DNA from: Gammaproteobacteria bacterium
GTDB lineage: Bacteria > Pseudomonadota > Gammaproteobacteria > Tenderiales > Tenderiaceae
Assembly (NCBI GenBank): GCA_016200485.1
Contig: JACQEP010000006.1
Coordinates: 60,799 to 124,798, forward strand
Direction of reading: 5' to 3'
Length of the DNA stretch: 64,000 bases
Part shown: one piece after another, positions 8,479 through 17,706 of the stretch
Position numbering within the stretch: the first letter of the stretch is position 1
Layout of the letters: each line of letters begins with the position of its first letter
Notes under the pieces: model-generated
What the model was told of the DNA's origin: nothing
Database searches by the model: none
Seen by the model: the letters and a program-made list of their open reading frames with translations, nothing else
Program-made: the position numbers and the translations under genes

Positions 8479-8877
8479 ATGTCTAGACTTTCTTTATCCA
8501 TTAGAAAAAACGACTCCGGTTTTACGCTGATTGAACTGTTGGTAGTCATGACTATTATCGCCACATTATTAAGTATCGCGTTACCACGCTATTTCAATAG
8601 CCTGGATAATGCGAAGGAAGTGACACTCAAGCAAGATCTTGCCCAGATGCGAGATGCCATCGATAAATTTTACAGCGATACTGGAAAGTATCCGCAAACC
8701 CTGGACGAGCTTGTTGAGAAAAAATATCTTCGCGCCATCCCACCTGATCCCATTACCGAAACCATAGACTCGTGGTTAACCGCCGCGCCCGAAGACTCGA
8801 CAATGGATGAGGTGTTCAATGTCAGTAGTGGTGCCGAAGGTACTGCACGAGACGGTACACTCTATTCGGAGTGGTGA
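8479..8877 (+). CDS. GspG-like pseudopilin
   Basis: 132 residues with leader MSRLSLSIRKNDSG cleaved before FTLIELLVVMTIIATLL, with Glu at +5. The following helix and TGKYPQTLDELVEKKYL, IPPDPITE and the final YSEW match GspG-type pseudopilins. It starts 6 bases after the previous gene and is cotranscribed. Three GspG-like subunits in one locus, counting the partial gene at the left edge, suggest paralogous major and minor pseudopilins. Confidence 0.85.
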   Translation: MSRLSLSIRKNDSGFTLIELLVVMTIIATLLSIALPRYFNSLDNAKEVTLKQDLAQMRDAIDKFYSDTGKYPQTLDELVEKKYLRAIPPDPITETIDSWLTAAPEDSTMDEVFNVSSGAEGTARDGTLYSEW

Positions 8878-8881
8878 TCGT

Positions 8882-9412
8882 TTGACTGCGAAGCCTCACC
8901 GTAAGACTTTATTCAAGCGCATGCCACTAGGAGGCCGACACGCGGGCTTGAAGCGATTGGGTGGATTCACATACCTCGGTATTCTGTTTGCGATTGCGAT
9001 CATGGGCGTTGGGCTGGCTGCAGTTGGTACAGTCTGGCATACTGTGCAACAACGAGAGAAAGAAAAAGAATTGTTATTTATCGGTGATCAATTTACCCGC
9101 GCCATCAAGCAGTATTACAACACCTCTCCTGGCGCCAAAGATTTTCCGCGCAAGCTGGAAGACTTACTCACTGACAACAGGCGCTACAACCCTACACGTC
9201 ATCTCAGGAAGATGTACCACGATCCTATGACCGGTAACAGTACATGGGGAGTTGTGCAACTGCCCAATGGCGGGATTATCGGTGTTTACAGCCTCTCCAA
9301 TACCTCCCCGCTCAAAACCCATGGCTTTGATAAACGGCACGCCAGTTTTGAGGGGAAAACTCAATATTCCGACTGGAAGTTCGTCGTTAATCCGCAAACG
9401 GTTAATCAATAA
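8882..9412 (+). CDS. Minor pseudopilin-like protein lacking Glu+5
   Basis: About 176 residues if the TTG at 8882 is used, which has GGAG 9 bases upstream; an ATG at 8921 would give 163. A basic leader (KRLGG) precedes FTYLGILFAIAIMGVGLAA, a typical pilin helix, but +5 is Gly rather than Glu. Lack of Glu5 is characteristic of tip pseudopilins such as GspK. The soluble domain includes LEDLLTDNRRYNPTRHLRK, YHDPMTGN and WGVVQ, which again resembles the GspG fold, so this is not a standard GspK (which is larger). It ends the secretion cluster; no gspH, I, J, K or O homologue follows. Confidence 0.75.
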   Translation: MTAKPHRKTLFKRMPLGGRHAGLKRLGGFTYLGILFAIAIMGVGLAAVGTVWHTVQQREKEKELLFIGDQFTRAIKQYYNTSPGAKDFPRKLEDLLTDNRRYNPTRHLRKMYHDPMTGNSTWGVVQLPNGGIIGVYSLSNTSPLKTHGFDKRHASFEGKTQYSDWKFVVNPQTVNQ

Positions 9413-9536
9413 TCAGCCCCTGGCATAACCACGATCAGGGATTACGGGGCACAGCCCCTCGCCCTGCGGGCCGCTGTCGCTTCGCTCCAGCGTTCTGCAC
9501 TCGCGCTTATGCGCTCGCTTGTCGAACCACTGTTCT

Positions 9537-9554
9537 AACCGAGGGTTCGAATCC
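9537..9554 (+). repeat. Inverted copy of the tRNA-Ser T-arm
   Basis: AACCGAGGGTTCGAATCC on the plus strand is identical over 18 bases to the T-arm of the tRNA-Ser gene on the minus strand (9624-9641). It sits in a gene-free stretch (9413-9609) that also contains GC-rich repeat-like sequence. It may be a residue of an integrated element or a rearranged tRNA fragment. Confidence 0.6.
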
Positions 9555-9609
9555 TTGAGCACAAATCAAAAGTTAGCATCTGGAGATACAACAACGATAA
9601 AAGTATATT

Positions 9610-9701
<92 letters not shown>

Positions 9702-9746
9702 GGAGGGCGATATGCTACCTGTTTCGGGCCATTTGCCCAAGCGCTT

Positions 9747-10472
<726 letters not shown>

Positions 10473-10476
<4 letters not shown>

Positions 10477-10688
10477 GCCGCAACCGTGATGCGTTGAACA
10501 CCAACAAAATCAAGGCTCGCCGATTCATCGCCTTCCAATTCCAGATAGAGCTCAATGGCTTCCTTGATACGCTCCATAAGCTCATCCAGCGACTTTGCCT
10601 GAGTATGGCAGCCTGGAAGCGTGGGCACCGATGCAACATAAAAACCATCACTATCGCGCTCGATCACAACGTCAAATTGCCTATCCAT
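10473..10688 (-). CDS. hicB: HicB-type antitoxin
   Basis: 71 residues from the ATG at 10688, giving a start MDRQFDVVIERD. The partially degraded RNase H-like HicB domain is clear (DGFYVASVPTLPGCHTQA, then LDELMERIKEAIELYLE). There is no C-terminal DNA-binding domain, so this is a short HicB that would neutralise HicA but may regulate DNA poorly. The reading frame is open further upstream to 10802 but without family residues. The pair lies between guaA and tadA as an accessory insertion in a housekeeping region. Confidence 0.87.
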
Positions 10689-10808
10689 CGATTTGGCTCC
10701 TATGTAGTTATACCTAACGTAATCATCATGCCTCTGATGCATTTTCACGTCAATGAAATAGCACCTGACTCCTTCCCCGTCATGAGGAGAGGATATAACC
10801 ATCCTGCA

Positions 10809-12380
10809 CTATTCCCACTCAATCGTGCCCGGCGGCTTGCCGGTGACATCGTAGACCACACGCGAGACGCCTTTGATCTCGTTAACGATACGACGCGAAA
10901 CGTGATCCAGAAAATCATACGGCAAATGCGCCCAGCGCGCCGTCATGAAGTCGATAGTTTCAACAGCGCGCAGCGCGACGACATATTCATAACGACGACC
11001 GTCACCGGTGACGCCGACTGATTTTACTGGCAGGAAGACGGCAAAGGCTTGGCTGACCTTGTCGTATAAATCATGTTTGCGCAGCTCTTCAATAAAGATG
11101 TAATCCGCAAGCCGCAAGGTATCGGCGTAATCTTTTTTCACTTCACCAAGGATACGTACACCTAGACCAGGCCCCGGGAACGGATGGCGATAGACCATGT
11201 CATAAGGCAGGCCGAGCTCGACACCGATCTTGCGCACTTCATCTTTAAATAATTCGCGCAGCGGTTCGAGCAATTTCAGATTCATGTGCTCTGGCAGGCC
11301 GCCGACGTTGTGATGCGACTTGATCACATGCGCTTTGCCAGTCTTGGAACCCGCGGATTCGATGACATCAGGATAAATGGTGCCCTGCGCCAGCCACTTG
11401 GCATTTTGGAGTTTAGTAGATTCTTCATCGAAAATTTCGACAAACAGATTGCCGATGATCTTGCGCTTGGCTTCAGGATCGGCCACGCCTTTGAGACGAT
11501 CGAAATACCGCTGCTCGGCATTGACGCGGATCACGCGCACGCCCATGTGCTGGGCGAAGGTCGTCATTACCTGATCACCTTCTTTATGCCGTAGCAATCC
11601 GGTATCGACGAAAACACAGGTCAATTGATCGCCAATCGCACGATGCAACAATGCAGCAACCACAGAAGAATCAACGCCACCGGACAAACCCAGAATCACT
11701 TCATCCTTGCCGACTTGCGCCTGCACATGTTTGATCGCATCTTCAATAATGTTGCCGGGCGTCCAGTCAGCACCACAGCCGCAAATCTCATGAATAAAGC
11801 GTTCAAGGATACGCTTACCCTGACGCGTATGCGTGACTTCCGGATGGAACTGTACGCCATAGAAATGACGTGCTTCATCGGCCATGCCGGCAATCGGCGC
11901 AGCATCGGTAGAGGCCATTAATTTAAAACCTGCTGGCAGATCGACCACGCGATCGCCATGGCTCATCCACACATCCAATATGCCGTAGCCTTCGGGAGTG
12001 GTGTGATCTTCGATGTCTTTAAGCAATTGAGTATGACCACGGGCGCGCACTTGCGCATAGCCATATTCATGATGGGCAGCGCTTTCGACCTTACCGCCCA
12101 ATTGCGCGGCCATGGTCTGCATGCCATAACAAATGCCCAACACCGGCACGCCGAGTTTGAACACAACATCCGGTGCCCGCGGGCCAACGTTTTCCGTGAC
12201 TGACTCAGGACCACCGGAAAGAATAATGCCCTTGGGTGCAAAATCACGAATCGCCTGTTCGTTCATGTCCCACGGATGCAACTCGGAATAGACGCCGGCT
12301 TCGCGTATACGGCGCGCAATCAATTGCGTGTACTGGGAACCAAAATCGAGGATAAGGATGCGGTCGGAATGGATGTTCAT
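10809..12380 (-). CDS. guaA: GMP synthase (glutamine-hydrolysing)
   Basis: Converts XMP to GMP with glutamine and ATP. 523 residues. The N-terminal class I amidotransferase has the nucleophile in VLGICYGMQ and the His/Glu pair in [10 protein letters not shown]. The ATP pyrophosphatase domain has the P-loop GLSGGVDSS, and the C-terminal dimerisation domain ends KPPGTIEWE. It follows guaB on the same strand with a 116-base gap that contains a palindromic repeat, so the two may not form a tight operon. Confidence 0.97.
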   Translation of the reverse strand: MNIHSDRILILDFGSQYTQLIARRIREAGVYSELHPWDMNEQAIRDFAPKGIILSGGPESVTENVGPRAPDVVFKLGVPVLGICYGMQTMAAQLGGKVESAAHHEYGYAQVRARGHTQLLKDIEDHTTPEGYGILDVWMSHGDRVVDLPAGFKLMASTDAAPIAGMADEARHFYGVQFHPEVTHTRQGKRILERFIHEICGCGADWTPGNIIEDAIKHVQAQVGKDEVILGLSGGVDSSVVAALLHRAIGDQLTCVFVDTGLLRHKEGDQVMTTFAQHMGVRVIRVNAEQRYFDRLKGVADPEAKRKIIGNLFVEIFDEESTKLQNAKWLAQGTIYPDVIESAGSKTGKAHVIKSHHNVGGLPEHMNLKLLEPLRELFKDEVRKIGVELGLPYDMVYRHPFPGPGLGVRILGEVKKDYADTLRLADYIFIEELRKHDLYDKVSQAFAVFLPVKSVGVTGDGRRYEYVVALRAVETIDFMTARWAHLPYDFLDHVSRRIVNEIKGVSRVVYDVTGKPPGTIEWE

Positions 12381-12419
12381 GTGTCGTAAGGGATGTCTTA
12401 TTGAGTCGCCTACGGCGAC

Positions 12420-12469
12420 GGCTTGGTGGGTTACGCCGCCGCGCGGCTAACCCACCCTACATTTAATTC
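12420..12469. repeat. GGTGGG-type palindromic repeat between guaB and guaA
   Basis: GGTGGGTTACGCCGCCG and CGCGGCTAACCCACC form a long hairpin (12425-12456), followed by CTACATTTAATTC. The right border is nearly identical to the element ending at 59978. It belongs to the same family as the elements at 53740-53887 and 59871-59978. Confidence 0.75.
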
Positions 12470-12496
12470 TTGGCGGGTAACCGCACCCGTCATACA

Positions 12497-14074
<1,578 letters not shown>

Positions 14075-14178
14075 TTATAATCATATAGTTATATCATATA
14101 AAACGCATGTGCACCACGCCGAATTTTTGATGCAATCTCCTCATAGACGCCACTGTCAGCCCCCAGTAACATAACCGC

Positions 14179-15561
14179 ATGTCTGAATTCGAATCTTCCC
14201 CCGTATTTTCCGGCGCCATCCCCGAACGCGACATCTTCACCATCTCGCGCCTGGTGCGTGAGGCCAAGGCCGTGCTGGAAGGCAGCTTCCCTCTGCTCTG
14301 GATCGAGGGAGAAATCTCCAACCTGGCCCGCCCTTCCTCCGGTCACTTCTACTTCTCACTCAAAGACGAAGCCGCCCAGGTACGTTGCGCCATGTTCCGG
14401 ATGCGCAACATGCATCTGGGATTTACCCCCGAGAACGGCCGCCAGATCCTGGTTCGGGCACGGGTGTCGCTGTATGAGGCGCGCGGTGAATTTCAACTTA
14501 TCGTCGAGCACATGGAAGAAGCGGGCCACGGCGCTTTGCAACGCACCTTTGAACAACTCAAGCAAAAGCTTAGCGCCGAAGGCTTATTTGACACCGCCCA
14601 TAAAAAACCTATCCCCACGCTCCCGCGCCGAATTGGCGTCATCACCTCACCGACCGGTGCTGCAATCCGCGATATTTTGAGTGTGCTTGGTCGCCGTTTC
14701 CCGGCGGTACCGGTGCTGATTTATCCAGTGCCAGTGCAAGGTGCGGGCGCTGGTGCTGAAATCGCGGCTGCGATTCGTCTTGCGTCACAGCGTAAAGATT
14801 GTGATGTACTGATTCTGAGTCGCGGTGGTGGTTCGCTGGAAGATTTATGGGCATTTAATGAAGAAGTGGTAGCACGTGCAATTTATGCTTGTGATATTCC
14901 CTTGGTCAGCGGTGTTGGCCATGAGATTGATTTCACCATTGCCGATTTTGTCGCCGATCGACGCGCGCCGACGCCTTCGGCCGCTGCAGAACTGGTCGTC
15001 CCCGATCAACAAGCGTGGCTGAAGTCACTGCTGGCGCAAGATATGCGGTTGAGTCAGTTGCTGCGCCGTCATTTGATCGAACAACGGCAAAGCCTGACCT
15101 GGCTCAGCAAGCGATTACAGCAATGCCATCCGGGTCAACAATTGCGGACTCAGGCACAATGTCTTGATGAACTCGAACAACGATTACAGAAATCACTACA
15201 TCTACAGTTGCGGCATCGCGCCAGTCAGTTACAGACTTTGAACGCCAAATTACAGCAACATGTTCCACTTAATCGCCTGAATCAACTGCGCACGCTGAAC
15301 GATCAACTGCAAACTCGCCTGCATAGCGCCTGGCGCGGAAAACTGAATTCACGCAAACAACAACTGGCGGGATTATCGCGGGCACTGGAGAGTGTAAGCC
15401 CCCTGGCGACCTTGCATCGCGGCTATGCCATCGTCGAACACCTACCGGATCAAGCGATTATCCGCCGTGCCGATGACGTTAAAGAAGGTGATAAAATCCG
15501 CACCCGCCTCAGCACGGGACACTTACTTTGCACTATCGACAAAATTGGAACCGATTCATGA
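14179..15561 (+). CDS. xseA: Exodeoxyribonuclease VII large subunit
   Basis: Catalytic and DNA-binding subunit of exonuclease VII, which degrades single-stranded DNA. 460 residues: OB-fold (about 10-110, LWIEGEISNLARPSSGHFYFSL), catalytic domain (about 130-260, GVITSPTGAAIRDIL, ILSRGGGSLEDLWAFN, VSGVGHEIDFTIADFVAD), then a glutamine- and leucine-rich coiled coil (about 280-400), and a C-terminal segment (LHRGYAIV). The stop overlaps the start of the M23 peptidase gene by ATGA. The small subunit xseB is not in the window. Confidence 0.96.
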   Translation: MSEFESSPVFSGAIPERDIFTISRLVREAKAVLEGSFPLLWIEGEISNLARPSSGHFYFSLKDEAAQVRCAMFRMRNMHLGFTPENGRQILVRARVSLYEARGEFQLIVEHMEEAGHGALQRTFEQLKQKLSAEGLFDTAHKKPIPTLPRRIGVITSPTGAAIRDILSVLGRRFPAVPVLIYPVPVQGAGAGAEIAAAIRLASQRKDCDVLILSRGGGSLEDLWAFNEEVVARAIYACDIPLVSGVGHEIDFTIADFVADRRAPTPSAAAELVVPDQQAWLKSLLAQDMRLSQLLRRHLIEQRQSLTWLSKRLQQCHPGQQLRTQAQCLDELEQRLQKSLHLQLRHRASQLQTLNAKLQQHVPLNRLNQLRTLNDQLQTRLHSAWRGKLNSRKQQLAGLSRALESVSPLATLHRGYAIVEHLPDQAIIRRADDVKEGDKIRTRLSTGHLLCTIDKIGTDS

Positions 15562-16424
15562 AGTCATCCGTAATTTTTCTTGTTTTTTCGCTAATTAGCA
15601 GCGTGGTCTTTGCAATGGACTTGCCGCAACAAGCCAATGTTCCGGGTGGGGTTGTACTGATCCCTGTAGGCGACACACATTCACTCGCCCCTGTCGCGCA
15701 TTACAACAATAGTCGGGTGATGGTGGTTCGCGGCGAAAAGGAATGGCTGGCGATGGTCGGCATTCCGCTATCGGCAAAACCCGGCAAACAAACGCTGGAA
15801 ATTAAGAATGGTGACACCCAGCCGTTGCATAAAGATTTTGACATCGTCGACAAAAAATATGTCACTCAACGACTGACTATCAAGGATCAACGCAAGGTTA
15901 CTCCGAGCGAAGAGGACATGGTGCGCATCGATAAAGAAAAAATCGAGATCAGTCAGGCGCTGGCTTTATGGAATGAACAGTTGCTTGCCGATAACCTGAA
16001 CTTCTCGCTACCCGCACAAGGGAAACTCAGCAGTTCTTTTGGAATGCGTCGCATCTTTAATGGCGAGGCGCGCAATCCCCATAGCGGCCTTGATATTTCG
16101 GCCCCGGAAGGCACACCCATAGTCGCCCCTGCCGATGGTAAAGTTATTCGTACGGGGGATTATTTCTTTAACGGTAACAGCATATTCATCGATCACGGCC
16201 AGGGCTTGGTGACCATGTTTGGTCACATGGCAACCATCACGGTGCATGACGGGCAAACCGTCAAACGTGGCGAGCAAATCGGCACTGTCGGCATGACCGG
16301 CCGTGCCACCGGCCCACATTTGCATTGGGGCGTGAGCCTTAACGATGCGCGGGTTGATCCGAGCCTGTTTTTGCGAGACATGGGGATTTCTGAAGCAACG
16401 ACATCTACCGACAAAGAGAAGTAG
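15558..16424 (+). CDS. M23 family metallopeptidase, secreted (LytM domain)
   Basis: 288 residues with a signal peptide (MKSSVIFLVFSLISSVVFA). The first part (about 25-110) is a beta-rich domain, and the C-terminal LytM/M23 domain (about 155-275) has intact zinc ligands H175, D179 and H256, with the general base pair H223 and H254 (NPHSGLD, GHM, GPHLHWG). Such enzymes cleave peptidoglycan cross-bridges, so it is a probable periplasmic endopeptidase rather than an inactive activator. The start overlaps the xseA stop by ATGA. The TAG stop lies inside the palindrome at 16421-16448. Confidence 0.93.
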   Translation: MKSSVIFLVFSLISSVVFAMDLPQQANVPGGVVLIPVGDTHSLAPVAHYNNSRVMVVRGEKEWLAMVGIPLSAKPGKQTLEIKNGDTQPLHKDFDIVDKKYVTQRLTIKDQRKVTPSEEDMVRIDKEKIEISQALALWNEQLLADNLNFSLPAQGKLSSSFGMRRIFNGEARNPHSGLDISAPEGTPIVAPADGKVIRTGDYFFNGNSIFIDHGQGLVTMFGHMATITVHDGQTVKRGEQIGTVGMTGRATGPHLHWGVSLNDARVDPSLFLRDMGISEATTSTDKEK

Positions 16425-16448
16425 GGGCACGGCGCACCGTGCCCCTAC
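16421..16448. terminator. Palindrome between converging genes (GTAGGGGC type)
   Basis: GTAGGGGCACGGCG followed by CACCGTGCCCCTAC is a near-perfect hairpin containing the stop codon of the M23 peptidase gene; the response regulator gene ends 4 bases beyond it from the other side. It lacks a T run, so any terminator role is by position. It belongs to the dispersed palindrome family of this window. Confidence 0.6.
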
Positions 16449-16451
16449 GGC

Positions 16452-17582
16452 CTAACCCTCACCAGTTAAAATTTCATCCAACTGTTCACGCACATGATCA
16501 AACTTAATGTACATTTCGGCACTGCGCTTAAAGACATCGTTCATACGATCACGGCTCCTGCCTGCCATCGTACGAATCAAATCTTCTTGCTGATTAGTAA
16601 GCCCCAAATCCATCATTGCTTCATCCAATTCATCCATCATCTGGTTCACTACCTCAAGATTGGCCTGCTGGATGCCGGCAAAGGATTTATCAATATCTTC
16701 CATCAAATTGACCACCGCCGAAACAATGCGTTTCTTCTGTTCTGCCGCATTCTCATAAAGCAGAAACCTGACCCGCGACTCAATGGCATTACACAACGTC
16801 CCGATCGTATCTTTCAAAATGCCGTAACGGACTTGATCCTCAAGCGGCATATTTTTGATCAGAATGGAAAAATCCTGGTAATTAATAATTGTGCGCGCAC
16901 CAAAATCAAAAAACCTTCCCTTCACACGAGAGAGCTCAATCACACTTGATTCAAGAGGCGACACCGCCCCTTGATCACCGAAATTAATCAACCCGTCACG
17001 TGAAATAATTTGCAACGTCGTACGCAGCCCATGCCCAGAGGTGAACTCGAAAAGTTGCTGCGATATCTGCTCAAAATCTTTTGCGACAAGCGTGTTCTTG
17101 TAAAATTCAAGAACCTGTCCTAAATCACTGGAATAACTCATCGCCTGCATTGCGACTTGACGCGACTCGCTTATCTCTTGACGCAATGCAATATTTTTAT
17201 TACGCAATTCCAGCAGCATATGCACCTTGAGCCCAAGCTCTTCTGGTGCTACTGGCTTACCGATGTAATCGTCCGCACCTACACCATAGCCTTTTATCTT
17301 TTCATTCAAATCGGTCAGCTGTGACACAAACAACAGAGGGATAACACCGGTATCAACGTCTTCTTTTAAAGCACGGCAGAAATCATAGCCCCCCATTACC
17401 GGCATCATGACATCCGACACAATCACACCGATTCGTGAAGGCTCTCTGGCTACCAATGCCAGCCCTTCCTGCCCATTGGTCGCCGTTAACACTTCATATC
17501 CTTGATGCCGCAAATACGCCGCATGCATTGCCACCAAATCTGAGTCATCATCTACCACCAGAATAGCCAATTGATCAGTCAT
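16452..17582 (-). CDS. Orphan response regulator with a helical output domain of unknown type
   Basis: 376 residues. The N-terminal receiver domain (1-125) is complete: acidic pocket DDD (11-13), phosphoacceptor D57 (VIVSDVMMP), switch S87 and K109 (GADDYIGKP). After a coiled coil (about 125-150) comes a region of about 130 residues with GLRTTLQIISRDG and a string of beta segments. The final 90 residues are helical (NLMEDIDKSFAGIQQ, MNDVFKRSAEMYIKFDHVREQ). I do not recognise the output domain; it is not HTH, GGDEF, EAL or HD-GYP. No histidine kinase is encoded nearby. Confidence 0.85.
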   Translation of the reverse strand: MTDQLAILVVDDDSDLVAMHAAYLRHQGYEVLTATNGQEGLALVAREPSRIGVIVSDVMMPVMGGYDFCRALKEDVDTGVIPLLFVSQLTDLNEKIKGYGVGADDYIGKPVAPEELGLKVHMLLELRNKNIALRQEISESRQVAMQAMSYSSDLGQVLEFYKNTLVAKDFEQISQQLFEFTSGHGLRTTLQIISRDGLINFGDQGAVSPLESSVIELSRVKGRFFDFGARTIINYQDFSILIKNMPLEDQVRYGILKDTIGTLCNAIESRVRFLLYENAAEQKKRIVSAVVNLMEDIDKSFAGIQQANLEVVNQMMDELDEAMMDLGLTNQQEDLIRTMAGRSRDRMNDVFKRSAEMYIKFDHVREQLDEILTGEG

Positions 17583-17706
17583 TGTTTAGCAACCAAATTT
17601 AATGATTTTCACAGGGTAATTACGCTCTTTTGCCACAAATTGTGTATTTCTTATACGATATTAATATCGACAGAGATACTTGTGCCTTGAATGGTTGGTA
17701 ATAAAA

